The notes beneath the pieces are model-generated. The model saw only the letters and a list, made by a program, of their open reading frames with translations. It was not told the origin of the DNA and did not search any database. 64,000 nt of DNA, taken from the NCBI GenBank assembly GCA_002286855.1, contig NRSV01000004.1, positions 62,001 to 126,000 of the forward strand, given 5' to 3'. Positions 21,462 to 32,959 of the stretch are shown here, one piece after another. A program made the translations under genes and the position numbers. Each line of letters starts with the position of its first letter. Within the stretch, counting starts at the first letter, position 1. This stretch comes from Bipolaris cookei (Eukaryota > Ascomycota > Dothideomycetes > Pleosporales > Pleosporaceae).

Positions 21462-23076
21462 TCATGCCGTCTTCCCCTCAGCAATCTCCACCAACTCCTC
21501 AAACAACATCTTCATCCACTTCTCCTCACTCTTAACCGTTGCACTAACAACCCGAATCACATACCTTCTCCCGATCACCGTGCTCGTAAGGAAGAAATCC
21601 CCCTTACTATTCACACTCTCATACACCTCCTTTGTCCGCTGATTCACCATCTCAGCATACTGCGCCTCAGCATCACTCTGGAACCCATTCTGCAGCGCCC
21701 CGTGACTGGGATCTGGTTGATTCGCCGCCACACCTGCATTGCCATCTTGCTCAGCCGCGGCCTTGGGTTTTACCTGAAAAGTCACAAGTCCAAATGCCGC
21801 CTCGGTCTCCACCCTAAAAATATCTTTACGTTGCTCGAGCAAGTTCTGGAAATACACACCCAACTCAATATGCTTGCGTATGAACGCCCTTAGACCCGAT
21901 ACGCCGTAGCTCCTGAGTACAAACCACACCTTGAGACTGCGAAACCGGCGACCAAGCGGAATCTGCCAGTCGCGATAATCAGTCACAAGACCCTGGTCTG
22001 AATGCGGATTCCGCAGATAACTCGGGGTGATGGAATACGTATCCATGAGATCCCTCCTCTTCTTAATAAAGAAAGCAGAGCAATCAAAATTCACAAGGAG
22101 CCATTTATGCAAATTGAAATTAAACGAGTCAAACGATGCAAGTGGGGGGCAAAGACACTGGTATTCAGGGCAGATGAGCGCGGAACCGGCGTACGCGGCG
22201 TCGACGTGGATCCAGAGATCGGGATACTCTTGCGCGAGCTGCGCGATGCCCGCGAGATCGTCGATGGCGCAGGTGCCCGTACTGCCGAGGGTGATGGTGA
22301 AGTAAAAAGGTTCGAGGCCTTTGGCGCGGCAGGCTTCGATTGTGCTGCGGAGCGCCGCGGCGGTGACACTGTAGTTTGCGTCTTTGGGCGCGGGAACGGT
22401 GCGGAACCGCGTCCCTGCTATGACTGCTGCTTTTTGGGTTGAGGAATGTGCATGTTCGGAGCCGAGGGCTACGAGTTTGCTACGGATATCTGCTGCGGCG
22501 TCGAGTCTCTCTTCGCCCTCTGGCATGGCGCCTAGTTTGCGGCGGATGATGCGTTCGCGGGCGGCGACGAGCGCGGTGAGGACGACTTCGCTGGCGGTGC
22601 CTTGGATGATGCCTCCGCCTTCGCCCTCGCTAAGGAAGTCACTGGGTAAGGCGATGAGCTTGGCGACCCAGTCCATGACGACGGTTTCGAGCTCGGTGAT
22701 GGCGGGCGAGCAGACCCAGTTGAAGGCTGCGGCGTTGAAGGCTCCGCTGTACATTTCACCCAGCATACCTTCGAAGGATGAGTTGCAGGGGAAGAAGGCC
22801 ATGAATTTGGGGGATTGCCAGTGCGTGAGACCCGGCATGATTACGCGGTCGATGTCTGCTTGGATGGCTTCCCATGGCTCGCCTTCTTCTGGGGTTGAGG
22901 GTGGGAGGAGAGGGCGGAGATAGCCTGGTTTGACGGCGGGCAAGACTGGTCGTTCCTCTAGTGTGTCATAGTATTGTGCAACTAATTGATGTCAATTGGG
23001 TTTGGAGATGAAGATTGATATGCGTACTTTCGTCAATGGCTCCTTTCGCCACCTTTCGGAACTGTGAAGAATCCAT
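21462..23076 (-). CDS. Aromatic-L-amino-acid decarboxylase (PLP-dependent, group II)
   Basis: Two exons, 23076-23028 and 22981-21462, with a 46-bp intron (GTACGC...TTAG), giving 522 aa. The short first exon encodes MDSSQFRKVAKGAIDE. After splicing, IAQYYDTLEERPVLPAVKPGY matches the conserved family N-terminus, which fixes the model. The pyridoxal-phosphate site is NFNLHKWLLVNFDC with the Schiff-base lysine, preceded by WIHVDAAYAGSA. Family members decarboxylate tyrosine, DOPA, tryptophan or 5-hydroxytryptophan to amines. Which one applies here cannot be read from the sequence. An insertion of about 20 residues (AAAEQDGNAGVAANQPDPSH) near the C-terminus is loop-like. Confidence 0.93.
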
Positions 23077-23606
23077 CGTGGGGTAGACTGGACAGTCTGA
23101 TAAGATAATGCCAATGAAGTCAGACAGCCAGCAACAAAAAAGGATAGAGGGACCACTTCTTATATCTATAAGTGTCTATCGAAAAAGGGCTAGAACTGTA
23201 GTAGATCCTGTTCAGCATGTGGATATTAGTCAATTAGTGATGTGAAGTACTCAAATGCCGATGTCGGTAATTCCGCGCTAATTACCACAAGAGGTTAAAA
23301 CATCGAAAGACGGAATTGTAGCCACATACGAGATGGGCGTAGGGCGTACCACTAGCCTCTGCATGTGAGTTCATGCTCTAGGTTCCAGTTGTTGTACTAA
23401 TTGAATGACATGGCCATGAGTGCCAGTTCGTATTCTGAGAAAAAATCCCCTCGAGATAATGGCAAGAGAGCGTGAAACATGTAGCTGCTCTGCATGACCG
23501 CATGCTGGTTTTCGCAAGTATCAAGAAATGATATTTGGGTATACCTATGCGTCTTGCTGAAACTAACGTTTTGCAACTGTTCCCACTGTTCTTAATCATG
23601 ACCTCA
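23077..23606. other. Intergenic region
   Basis: It holds the promoter of the decarboxylase and the 3' UTR of bre2, which is transcribed in the same direction from the right. No gene or repeat is seen. Confidence 0.5.
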
Positions 23607-25382
23607 TTAATACCGTTTGCCAACCTCGACACCAAGGTTTTCGTCCGGATTCGCAAAGCCGCGTGCACGAGGCGTAGACTTGCCTGTCACGTCTTGAGGA
23701 GCCTCGCCCTTGTAGTCCCATCCGCCATCTTGGGTGAAGAAGTCGACTTCGTCAATGATATCCCAGACAATGTCTTCAGCAATCTGCTCCTTGTATCGCT
23801 CACCAATAGCACGGAGTCTGCGACCCTCTGGGACGCGTTGCTCGACTGTCTCTCCATTTGCCATCTGTGTGTCTTGCTCTCGCTGCTTGACCATTTCCTC
23901 AGGTGGACACCAAAAGTCCGGCCCGAAGTTGACCTGAGCGACACCCCCATTAAACAGTGAAATAGCTGGGAAGTAGCCTACCATGCCGTCATCGAAGCCT
24001 GGACGCGCACCAGCCTTGATTGCCTCCACTGATGGCATACTTGCTGGTGGAAGGAAGGCTAGAAGATTCTCGAATGCAATGCCCACTTCCTGCCCATTCT
24101 TGTAGACTTTGATGTGCGAATGTGGCAACGACCGCACACTGACATCTTCATGGTTTGGCGAAGGGTGTATCTTGGGGACGGGGCCGCGGTCATGATAGGC
24201 TTCAACCATCTTAGTGACCTGATAGTCCAGTTGCTCGAAGTAAAAGTTGCCTTTATAGGGGACTGGTATGCGGTCGCGGATGATGTCGATAGGCCGGTCG
24301 AATGGGTCTTGATTGCTGACGGTATCGAAGCCGTCTCCTAGATCTACGGCCGGGTTATAGATACCCTCGACAACTTTGCGGTGCATAGATATTGAAGGTA
24401 GTTGAATTTCGAGGCCAATGACGTCGCCTTCTTGAACATGCTGATCTACAACATACTCGACAGGCATAGGCTTGCCGTGGGGTGGTCTGGCCTTCATGTG
24501 CTTGCTCTTGGCATTTTTTGGCAGTGGCTTGAAGATCTTGGAGGCGCGCGATCGGTGTTGGGCTTCGAAGCGTGCGTCAGTGATGCCATAGCTGTAGCCG
24601 TCGAAACCAACAGGTGCGTCTAGAGGCGCCTCTCTCCGTGCCCAACCCATGCGCACATGTGGGCCAGGCTTGGTCTCGCCGGTGTTTGGGTCCACAGGAT
24701 CTTTGGGGCCATGCTCAGGTATGCCACGCAGGACCTTGACCTCGTAGTATATTCTGCCTTCTCTTGCAACTACATTGCCCCTGCCCATGCGCCAACCTTT
24801 TTCTTGGGAAACAATGGTAGCGCTGTTGTCAAAGTGGAACCACCGGTCACAGTCCTCGTGGCTCATCCTCGGCCCGTACGGCCTGGAGTCGCTCTGGCGG
24901 TAGTACTGCTTGTGACGAAAGAGCGGGTCTGCGACACAGTGCGTGTACTTGTAGCCTCTCTTGTTCCAAGCAATGTCGTGAGGCTTCTTGAGCTCCGTCA
25001 CTCCGTCTGGCGCATACATGGGATTCGGCTCGTGGGAGAGCAGGGTGCTGTCCTTGGGGGCTTCATAGTCGGACGGCCTGGGCTCGGGAATCGAATACCT
25101 CATAGGTGAATCAGCTGTCGACCGCTCTTTCTTCGACTTCGTGCTAGTATTGGCATTTGGGGTGCTCTGACGCGCCGAAGCCGAAGCCTCACGCTTCTTG
25201 ATCGTCTCGCGCTTCTCTCGCTGCTCGCGTGCCGGCGCCTTTGGTCTTGGACGCGCCGCAGCATCGGAATTGGGGTTGAGGGGAGACGAAACGGCGGGCG
25301 CATTATCTCCTTCAATCGGGCGCCGCATTGGGGGCACGAGTGTGGGAGAGTTTGAGCGTGAGGGAGGATGTGAGTCGGCCAT
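23607..25382 (-). CDS. bre2: COMPASS histone H3K4 methyltransferase subunit Bre2/Ash2 (SPRY)
   Basis: Single exon, 591 aa with the start at 25382. An in-frame ATG 13 codons upstream is possible but less likely. The N-terminal 100 residues are disordered and basic. From about residue 145 there is the Ash2-type SPRY domain (NKRGYKYTHCVADP, WFHFDNSATIVSQEKGWRMGRGN, YYEVKVLRG, HVRMGWARREAPLDAPVGFDGYSYG). Bre2 is the Ash2L counterpart and forms the core of the Set1/COMPASS complex with Swd1, Swd3, Sdc1 and Set1. The C-terminus carries the Sdc1/DPY30-binding-like helical part. It is transcribed divergently from bystin across 265 bp. Confidence 0.92.
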   Translation of the reverse strand: MADSHPPSRSNSPTLVPPMRRPIEGDNAPAVSSPLNPNSDAAARPRPKAPAREQREKRETIKKREASASARQSTPNANTSTKSKKERSTADSPMRYSIPEPRPSDYEAPKDSTLLSHEPNPMYAPDGVTELKKPHDIAWNKRGYKYTHCVADPLFRHKQYYRQSDSRPYGPRMSHEDCDRWFHFDNSATIVSQEKGWRMGRGNVVAREGRIYYEVKVLRGIPEHGPKDPVDPNTGETKPGPHVRMGWARREAPLDAPVGFDGYSYGITDARFEAQHRSRASKIFKPLPKNAKSKHMKARPPHGKPMPVEYVVDQHVQEGDVIGLEIQLPSISMHRKVVEGIYNPAVDLGDGFDTVSNQDPFDRPIDIIRDRIPVPYKGNFYFEQLDYQVTKMVEAYHDRGPVPKIHPSPNHEDVSVRSLPHSHIKVYKNGQEVGIAFENLLAFLPPASMPSVEAIKAGARPGFDDGMVGYFPAISLFNGGVAQVNFGPDFWCPPEEMVKQREQDTQMANGETVEQRVPEGRRLRAIGERYKEQIAEDIVWDIIDEVDFFTQDGGWDYKGEAPQDVTGKSTPRARGFANPDENLGVEVGKRY

Positions 25383-25647
25383 GGTGGAAACAATGTAGAG
25401 TCGCAATTGCGGTGTCGTCAATCCAAGTCGCGACCATGGGTGAGTGGAGACGTGCAGCTCTTACGGCGGGCCGTTTATACGCAAAAGTCGAACCCCCACC
25501 AAAATTTTGGTTCCGCCGCCGATGCAACTTTTCTAAATTTCCACAAGCCGACTCGCCCGTATCACACCAAGTAATCCCCGCGATTCTGTAATAGCTTTAG
25601 TCTTTTTCACGGCACTCTGATTTGCTACTGTCCAGTATCCGCCTGTC
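25383..25647. promoter_or_regulatory. Bidirectional promoter bre2 / bystin
   Basis: This 265-bp spacer between two head-to-head start codons must serve both a chromatin gene and a ribosome-biogenesis gene. No TATA box is evident. Confidence 0.6.
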
Positions 25648-27180
25648 ATGCCAAAAGCACCCAAATCGCCTGGCGTGCGCGACCAGCGACATAACCCTCT
25701 AGCCGAAGAATATGCGCCCTCAGACCCGTGGAAAAACAAGGCGCAAAAACGACAAAAGCGTAGCAAGGGCGATAAGGAAGATAAGGAGGAGCAGAAATAT
25801 GTAGACTCCAAGAGCTCGCGCAAAATCTTGGAGATTGGCCGAGAGCTGGAAGAGGAGGATGCACGAGAAACCAAGGCCAAGAGACCACAAGAGGCCAATC
25901 CTGCCTTTGACTTTGAGACGCGCATGGGAGAAGACGACATGGTCGAGGAAGACGTAGTGCACGCAGAGGACGACGACGAAGCGTGGGGCGACGACGACGA
26001 TGAGGAGGTCGAGGAGGTTGAGATTGATGCGAATGACTTGGCGGCATGGAACAAGTTCATCCCAACCGACGACAATCCAATTGTATGGCCTGGCGAAGAG
26101 GCGCAACCTTCAGGGCCAGGCACAGATCTAGCTACACTCATTCTTGAGAAGATTGCCGCACACGAGGCCGGAGGCGAAGTGCAACACCCAGAAATTCAAG
26201 GCGGCGGTGCTCCAGAAGACGCCATTGAACTACCCGCCAAGGTTGTTGAAGGTACGACGCACGCTCTACATTTTCCGCTACATTGCTAAGCATGCACAGT
26301 ATACTCCAAGATCGGCCTCATCCTGAGCCGTTACAAGAGCGGCAAGCTACCCAAGCCCTTCAAGATCCTCCCCACAATCCCCGCCTGGGAAACCCTCGTT
26401 GCCATCACCCGTCCCGATGACTGGACTCCCAACGCAACCTACGCAGCAACCCGCATCTTCGTCTCGGCAAAGCCTCAAACCGCCCAAATCTTCCTCAACA
26501 CCATCCTCCTCCCGCTCGTCCAACAAAACATCCGTGAAACCCACAAGCTAAACGTGCACCTGTACAACGCCCTGAAAAAAGCCCTCTACAAGCCCAGCGC
26601 CTTCTTCAAGGGTATCGTCTTCCCCATGCTCACAGACATTTCCTGCACGCAACGCGATGCCGTCATAGTCGCCTCCGTCGTCTCCAAAATCTCCGTCCCT
26701 GTCCTACACTCCGCCGCCGCCCTGCACCGCCTCTGCGAAATCGCCGCCGAGCAAATGTCATCGGACCCCGATGCCGCAGGCCCCTGCAACATCTTCATGA
26801 AAACGCTTCTCGAAAAGAAATACGCACTTCCCTACAAAGTCATCGATGCCCTCGTCTTCCACTTCTTGCGCTTCCGCGGTGTAGGTGCCAGCAATGCTGA
26901 TGCCATGGATACGGAATCCGTAGCTGGCGACTTGGGTAACACGGGCAAGTTGCCGGTGATTTGGCACCAGTGTTTGCTGGCGTTTGCGCAGAGGTATAGG
27001 AACGACATCACTGAGGATCAGAGGGAGGCGCTGCTGGATTTGCTGCTTACGAGGGGTCATAGGAGTATTAGTGCAGAGGTACGGAGGGAGTTGCTGCAGG
27101 GAAGGGGGAGGGGTGTGATGATTGAGCAGTCGAGCGTGGGGGTCGATGGGGATGATACTATGATGGGGGTTGATGCGTAG
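25648..27180 (+). CDS. ENP1: Bystin / Enp1, 40S ribosome biogenesis factor
   Basis: Two exons, 25648-26251 and 26300-27180, with a 48-bp intron (GTACGA...ACAG), giving 494 aa. The N-terminal third is charged, with acidic clusters (DDEEVEEVEIDANDLAAWN). The bystin domain begins near residue 200 (YSKIGLILSRYKSGKLPKPF) and includes FVSAKPQTAQIFLN, HLYNALKKALYKPSAFFKG and LPYKVIDALVFHFLRFR. Enp1/bystin is needed for 20S pre-rRNA processing and export of pre-40S particles and acts in nucleolus and cytoplasm. The C-terminal tail (GRGRGVMIEQSSVG) is shorter than the conserved domain and variable. Confidence 0.95.
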
Positions 27181-27357
27181 ATATTTCGCATCTACTCTGT
27201 TTTTCGAGAGCTTAACGACGATTTCATGAGCATTTCAGGGCGTTTTATGGGGTTAAGGAAAAAGGGCTTTTACGGAAGCTTAACATGTTACTATCTCCCT
27301 TTTCCTGGGAGGAAGGGTTCTTATGAACAATGGATATTTCTCTTATATTCGTATTCC

Positions 27358-27720
27358 CTATTCTGTCTTGATATCCGCCATGCGCTTATAAAAAGCGACA
27401 TACCCCTTGATCTTACTCATGCTCTCGAGCGGCTCCGGGTAGTACCATGCTGCGTCCTTGACCTCGGTCTTGTTGGTCGTGATGGTGTAGTAGCTTGCTT
27501 CTCCCTTGTAGGGGCAGTGCGTTTTTGTGCTTGTAGGGGTGAAGTGGGATTGTTTTATGGCGGTTGGTGGGAACTGTTTTACGGGGAAGAAGCACATGTT
27601 AGTTCGTGGGTTTGTTATGGGCGGCAGAGGGAGACGGACGTAGATATTTCCGTCGACGACTTCGTATGAGTCTGTTTCAGCGACTAGTACGCCATTTACG
27701 GTTGCGGTTGCGTGGGGCAT
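27358..27720 (-). CDS. DUF427 domain protein
   Basis: Single exon, 120 aa, the usual size for this small beta-rich family. Recognisable parts are the opening ATVNGVLVAETDSYEVVDGNIY, the CPYKGEASYYTI motif and AAWYYPEPLESMSKIKGYVAFY. The molecular role is unknown. The family is common in bacteria and fungi and has no signal peptide. Confidence 0.85.
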   Translation of the reverse strand: MPHATATVNGVLVAETDSYEVVDGNIYVRLPLPPITNPRTNMCFFPVKQFPPTAIKQSHFTPTSTKTHCPYKGEASYYTITTNKTEVKDAAWYYPEPLESMSKIKGYVAFYKRMADIKTE

Positions 27721-28886
27721 GGTGAGGGATTTGTGCTTGAGAGATTTATGAGGAGATGACGATGTAAGATATTTTAAAACTAATATGTGAATTTATATGT
27801 TACTGGGACCTATTGCTTTTGCTCGACATCCGCAGCGTCCGCTACATGTGTTATATTATGAATCTGGGGCCTAAACTGTATCGAGTAGTCTGCGAGCGGG
27901 GATAGAGGGATAGTCATCGTCATCATTTCCAGCATCCTTGCTTGGCGTCTCCCAGCTTATTGCTACATACATGTGCATAAATGTTAGTTTGTTGAGACGT
28001 GATTTGAGGTAGAATCCATTAAGTACGTTTACCATGGTACATGTACTGCTTGTGTTAGCTAGTAGCACCAAGAGCGATGCGCTTGTACTTAAGTACCGCG
28101 TCTTGAACGCGTTGCAAATGTACCACCGGTAAATTTATTGAATGAAATCGCATTGAAAAGGAACAACAGTCCCCACAGGCAGCCAGGGGACAATGGCCGG
28201 AGCCCACAAAATTCTTGTGTTCTTCTGGCCCACCCGACGGAATACAGGGCGTTGAGGCTAACAGAGACAGCGCAGCCGCCTAGGACACAGTCCAACCCTA
28301 CCCTTCCCGGTGGGAAATGCTGTTCGGCAATCTGCCACCGGGCCAGCGGAGTTGCACAACATGGCGCGCTGAACAAAACATGCGAAAAGGAAATGCTGGG
28401 TGGCTTTTCGCCATGGAAGATTTCGGGTTGATCAAAGTTGCCTCTGGTGCGTGCAGGAGAGGAGAGGGGAGAGCGCCGGCGGCGGAACGCAAGCGAGACC
28501 GGATCCGCAAGCTCGATTCGACTGTAAAGAACGCGGGATTAAGGATGTGATGGAATAAGTGACGAAAATAAACCTCAGGGCCTAGAAGCAGCAATTGTTT
28601 GCGCGGGAGGGTGGGCGGATGAATGCGTGGGCGCGGGGAGCAAATGATGTGATTGGGACGACAGGCTTATCTTTTGGCGCACAAGCAAAGGGCCAGTGCG
28701 AGAGGACTCGGTACGCCGGTCGTTCGTCATCGCTAAGAAAAAGTTGACTCCCAGGGCACCACAAGTCATTATCATCAGCGCCTTGCCCGCCCCCTCGCCC
28801 TCCGCCCCCCTTTCCCCATCCCTTATCCTCTTCTCATCCTGCAATTGACTCTGTGGCCCCCTGCCACAGTCTCTCTGCTCTTCCCA
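27721..28886. other. Intergenic region with a possible orphan gene end
   Basis: The right half (28600-28886) is the C/T-rich promoter and leader of the NADH dehydrogenase gene. At 27871-28071 on the minus strand a small reading path could be spliced (branch CTAAC, acceptor ACAAG, donor GTAAAC at 28032, acceptor TGTAG). It would end in PSKDAGNDDDDYPSIPARR and a TAG. No start or upstream domain was found, so it may be the relic 3' end of a lost gene. Confidence 0.35.
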
Positions 28887-30730
28887 ATGGCACCCGCAAT
28901 GAGGCCCCTCGCCACTGCCAATGTGCTGTCGCAGGTCCAGCAGGCCGGACGCAGGACCTTCACCACCAACCGCCCGTCACTCATCGCCAGCAGAGCGCGA
29001 TGGACTCCCCGTCCTACGCAGAACCAGATTGTCCTGCGCCAGTCTGTCCGCCAGCAGTCAACTGGAAGCACCCCCAAGCCCAAGCGGTTCCGCCTCCTGC
29101 GCTGGTCGTATCGCCTCACCCAGCTCTCCGCCATTGCCGGTCTGGCATACATCGGATACGGCATTTACGAGACTCGCAACCCCGCTGACCAGCCCCCGCC
29201 CGACCCCAACAAGAAGACGCTTGTCGTCCTTGGTGAGTAGCCTGCCGGTGCAACATCACTCGTGCAACGAGCAACTGACTGACCATACGGAACAGGCACC
29301 GGCTGGGGCTCCGTCTCCCTGCTCAAGAAACTCGACACGGAAAACTACAATGTCGTCGTCGTCTCGCCCCGAAACTACTTCCTTTTCACTCCGCTCCTCC
29401 CTTCCTGCACCGTCGGTACCATTGAGCACCGCTCCATCATGGAGCCCATCCGCAACTTCCTGCGCCACAAGAAGGCCCAGGTCAAGTACTACGAGGCAGA
29501 AGCCACCAAGATTGACTACGCGAAGAAGGTCGTCTACATCAGCGACGACTCGGACATCAAGGGCGACGTCTCCAAGACCGAGGTTCCCTTTGACATGCTG
29601 GTTGTTGGTGTCGGTGCTGAGAACGCCACTTTTGGTATGCTGGTTGCTGTGTCAAGTCCGACTATTGGCTAACAATTGACTTAGGTATCCCCGGTGTCAA
29701 GGAGCACGGTCTTTTCTTGAAGGAGGTTGGCGATGCCCAGCGCATCCGAAATCGTATCATGGATTGCTGCGAGACGGCTACATTCAAGGATCAGTCTGAG
29801 GAGGAAAAGAAGCGTCTGCTTCACATGGTCGTTGTCGGTGGTGGTCCTACTGGTGTCGAGTTTGCCGGAGAACTCCAAGACTTCTTCCACTCGGATCTGA
29901 AGAAGTGGCTGCCCGAAATCCAGGATAACTTCAAGGTTACCCTCGTCGAGGCACTGCCCAACGTTCTTCCCATGTTCTCTAAGCAGCTCATCGACTATAC
30001 GGAGAAGACATTCAAGGAGGAGACCATCGATATTCGCACAAAGACCATGGTCAAGAATGTAACGGACAAGTACATTGAGGCCGAGTCGACTGGTCCTGAT
30101 GGCAAAAAGCAGCTTGAGAAGATTCCCTACGGTCTCCTTGTCTGGGCCACTGGTAACGCTCTCCGCCCCATTGTCAAGGACTTGATCAACCAGATCCCCG
30201 CTCAAAAAGACTCGCGCCGTGGTCTTGCCGTCAACGAGTACCTCGTTGTCAAGGGTACCGAGAACGTCTGGGCCGTTGGTGACTGCGCCGTCGCCAATTA
30301 CGCCCCTACTGCTCAGGTTGCCGCCCAAGAGGGTGCTTTCCTCGCCCGCATGTTCAACAACATGGCCAAGACTGCTGAAATCGAGGGTCAGCTTGCCGAG
30401 CTCTCCATTGCCCAAGAAAAGGCTCCCGGCAAGGAGGCCCGTGACAAGGTCTTTGGTGAGATCAAGGCCCTGCAGCAAAGACTGAGGAGAATTAAGTCCA
30501 TCGGCCCCTTTGAGTACTCCCACCAGGGTTCGCTCGCCTATATTGGCTCGGAGAAGGCTGTCGCTGATATCTCATGGTTTGCGGGCAACATTGCGTCCGG
30601 TGGTACCATTACCTACATTTTCTGGCGCTCTGCCTACCTCAGCATGTGCTTCAGCACCCGCAACAGGATATTGGTCATGCTTGACTGGGCAAAGGCTAAG
30701 ATCTTTGGCCGTGACGTCTCGCGTGTCTAG
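28887..30730 (+). CDS. NDE1: Alternative (type II) NADH dehydrogenase, mitochondrial
   Basis: Three exons, 28887-29232, 29296-29634 and 29685-30730, giving 576 aa. The introns are 63 and 50 bp, each splitting a glycine codon. The N-terminus is a basic mitochondrial presequence followed by a hydrophobic helix (LSAIAGLAYIGYGIY). Two Rossmann motifs are present: VVLGTGWGSVSLLKKL for FAD and VVVGGGPTGVEFAGEL for NADH. Other blocks are SPRNYFLFTPLLPS and WAVGDCA. The C-terminus (RNRILVMLDWAKAKIFGRDVSR) is the usual amphipathic membrane-binding region. These enzymes pass electrons from NADH to ubiquinone without pumping protons. There is no EF-hand insertion. External or internal orientation cannot be decided by eye, so the symbol is by similarity to the yeast Nde/Ndi group. 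Confidence 0.93.
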
Positions 30731-31405
30731 AGCTGCTGAGCGGTCTAACTTCGAAACGTTGTTTTTTCTCTCTTTCTTCTCGCACAAAAAGGCAGGATTG
30801 CCATGCTGTATAGACATATTCACACATACACACACGCTCATCCGCTCCCGGCTTTCTCTGTACGATTACAACTAGTCATGTCTTTGTATAAGGGTGTGAT
30901 ACCTAGGTAGTAGTGGCGGGCTTTCCGGGGTGTCATCTGGATTCTGGCTGCTTAGACAAATTACCGTTTTTCTTCCTCTTCATCTCTCATGTTTTGCTTG
31001 ATCTCGGCGTTTTCCTTTTTCTTTCCCTTTCCCTTCTTGAATCTATTCTGTCTAAGATTTTTTCAGATTTTTTGATTAGCGCCTCTAGTTGTAGTTTTAG
31101 ATGTTGTCGTCATCGGAATGATAGATTATCCTTTTTTCAACATAGGAGTTGCTGGGTAATGGTGAAGACGAACCATACAATTTGGTGTAAATGCATAATT
31201 CAGATGCTGTTCTTCTATAGATATGCTGGAATATCATGCCATGTTGTTCCAGTAAAAATGGGACCCTCCGAAACGTTTACTAATAAATGCATGTATACAA
31301 GATAACAATATGCCTCTAAATATAAAAGGAAACCCGCAAATTTAGTATTGTTCATAATGCTCGACGCAAAAAGAAAGTCAGGCAAACTATGCACTACTTA
31401 CTCCT
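30731..31405. other. Convergent 3' intergenic region
   Basis: It holds the 3' UTRs of the NADH dehydrogenase and PQ-loop genes. It is T-rich around 30760-31110, and A/T-rich sequence at 31270-31345 may contain poly(A) signals. No gene is seen. Confidence 0.55.
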
Positions 31406-32959
31406 CTACCTGGGACTCCCCACCGCCCCATAACTCCTCGGACTAGCATGCCTACTGGTCCCCAACAACGCCCTCGCCTCATCCAACGCATTCCCCCGCC
31501 CCTTGATCGGAATATTCTGACTACGTGTCGCACTCCTGGAACTGCTCGCCGGACTAGCATCGCGCGGAGAATCCATGGGCGTAACAGCGCGACTCACATT
31601 CGGGGTCGCCGCCACACTAACAGCCGGCGCCCATCCCCTCATCCACCCACTCACCCGCCGCCAATGCAGACTCTTGCGGACGAGCTTCCCATTGTCATCG
31701 ACCGTGATAACGACCTCGTCGTCGCGCGGAAACTGCAAGCGACCACGCGGTGGCACCGCGTCATCGAAGAACCAGAATTGGAGACCCACCGCTGCATCCA
31801 TAAGTAATACGCCTGCGGCACCGAGGAAAAACGGAGAAGCACGAAGAATCCAGTTTTCGCGGTTGCTTCCCTCAGGTCCAACCCAGCCGTTTCCTTGACC
31901 GGGTGTGAAATCCTGCCAGGCGCAGGGGTTAGTGGCGAGGGAGGAGGAGTAGAAGAGGTTGCCGAAGAAGGCGGCAGCGAAGAGGGCGGGGGAGAGGCCT
32001 GCGGTGGACTTTCGGACTTGGTTCATGTAGAGTTGAGGGAGCCGGGAGCCGAGGTAGAGGAAGGTGCTCATCCAGGAGAAGATTTTGCCGGCGAGGGCGG
32101 CGCTGTCGGTAGATGTGGTGGTGGTAGTGGTGGTCGTGTGGGAGATGCCGCGGGGGCGGGCGAGGCCCGGAGCGAAAGGGGATATTGGTTTTGCGATTGT
32201 AGGGTTTGTGAGGACGGCGATGAGGAGGGCTATGTAGATGATTGTTTTTGGGGAGGGCATGGGTGGGCTTGAGGCTGCTACGCGGCGGACATGTGGGTTT
32301 GGAGATGTGCTGGACGGAGGAGTGCCTTGCCATGATTCTTTGGCTGGGTTCGGGGACCGCGCAAAGTTGGGTATCCTGAATACGTCCTTTTGGCCTGATT
32401 GTGGAACGTCCTGCGGCATGCTCCCCTTGGTGTTGTCCTTTTTATCTACGGTATTCACTGGCTTGCCTATGCCTATACCTTCTAAAACTTGGTGCATAGA
32501 ACCACCTGCTCCTGGATTGCTACTTGGAGAACTGCTCCATCGGCCCCAGATGGGGCGCAGAGGTCGTCCGTGGTGTAGCATCTCATACCACACCCATTGC
32601 CCGCACAGGCAGCAGTCTACGAAAACATAGTATGCCGCGATAATGATCTGCCAAGACGCCTGTCCTGTAAATAGACACCCTAGGAGGTTTGTCAAGTCAC
32701 CCAGGAGCCATTCCGTCAGGAAAAAGGCACTCAATCCCGAAGTTGACTTGAGCTTGTGGTTCTTATATATCTGCGGTAGTTGTGCGAATAGCCACGAAAT
32801 GATACTGCATGTGCCGAGCAGCGTGGAGATAAAGGCGAGATTTGTAGGTATGCATGTATGGAATGTAGCTGAGAGGTGGTACAGGAACGCGTTGGCAGGT
32901 TCGCAGCTCGGCGGTAACGAGGGTTTTGCTATATGTAAGGGGGATAAGTAGGGTGGCAT
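31406..32959 (-). CDS. PQ-loop repeat protein, probable vacuolar basic amino acid transporter (Ypq family)
   Basis: Single exon, 517 aa. Two PQ-loop motifs are clear: WLFAQLPQIYKNHKLKSTSG near residue 58 and LGSRLPQLYMNQVRKSTAG near residue 310. Each is followed by a helix with the usual Leu-Ser-x-x-x-F pattern. About seven membrane segments can be traced, with a long polar loop of about 120 residues between the two bundles and a disordered C-terminus. The pattern matches the yeast Ypq1-3 / human SLC66A1 group, which exports cationic amino acids from the vacuole or lysosome. The central loop is longer than in yeast. Substrate assignment is inference from the family. Confidence 0.85.
   Translation of the reverse strand: MPPYLSPLHIAKPSLPPSCEPANAFLYHLSATFHTCIPTNLAFISTLLGTCSIISWLFAQLPQIYKNHKLKSTSGLSAFFLTEWLLGDLTNLLGCLFTGQASWQIIIAAYYVFVDCCLCGQWVWYEMLHHGRPLRPIWGRWSSSPSSNPGAGGSMHQVLEGIGIGKPVNTVDKKDNTKGSMPQDVPQSGQKDVFRIPNFARSPNPAKESWQGTPPSSTSPNPHVRRVAASSPPMPSPKTIIYIALLIAVLTNPTIAKPISPFAPGLARPRGISHTTTTTTTTSTDSAALAGKIFSWMSTFLYLGSRLPQLYMNQVRKSTAGLSPALFAAAFFGNLFYSSSLATNPCAWQDFTPGQGNGWVGPEGSNRENWILRASPFFLGAAGVLLMDAAVGLQFWFFDDAVPPRGRLQFPRDDEVVITVDDNGKLVRKSLHWRRVSGWMRGWAPAVSVAATPNVSRAVTPMDSPRDASPASSSRSATRSQNIPIKGRGNALDEARALLGTSRHASPRSYGAVGSPR

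Noticed and set aside
29681..30523. 280-aa frame opposite the NADH dehydrogenase
   Set aside because: It is a shadow of the strongly biased coding exon; the + strand shows full family conservation.
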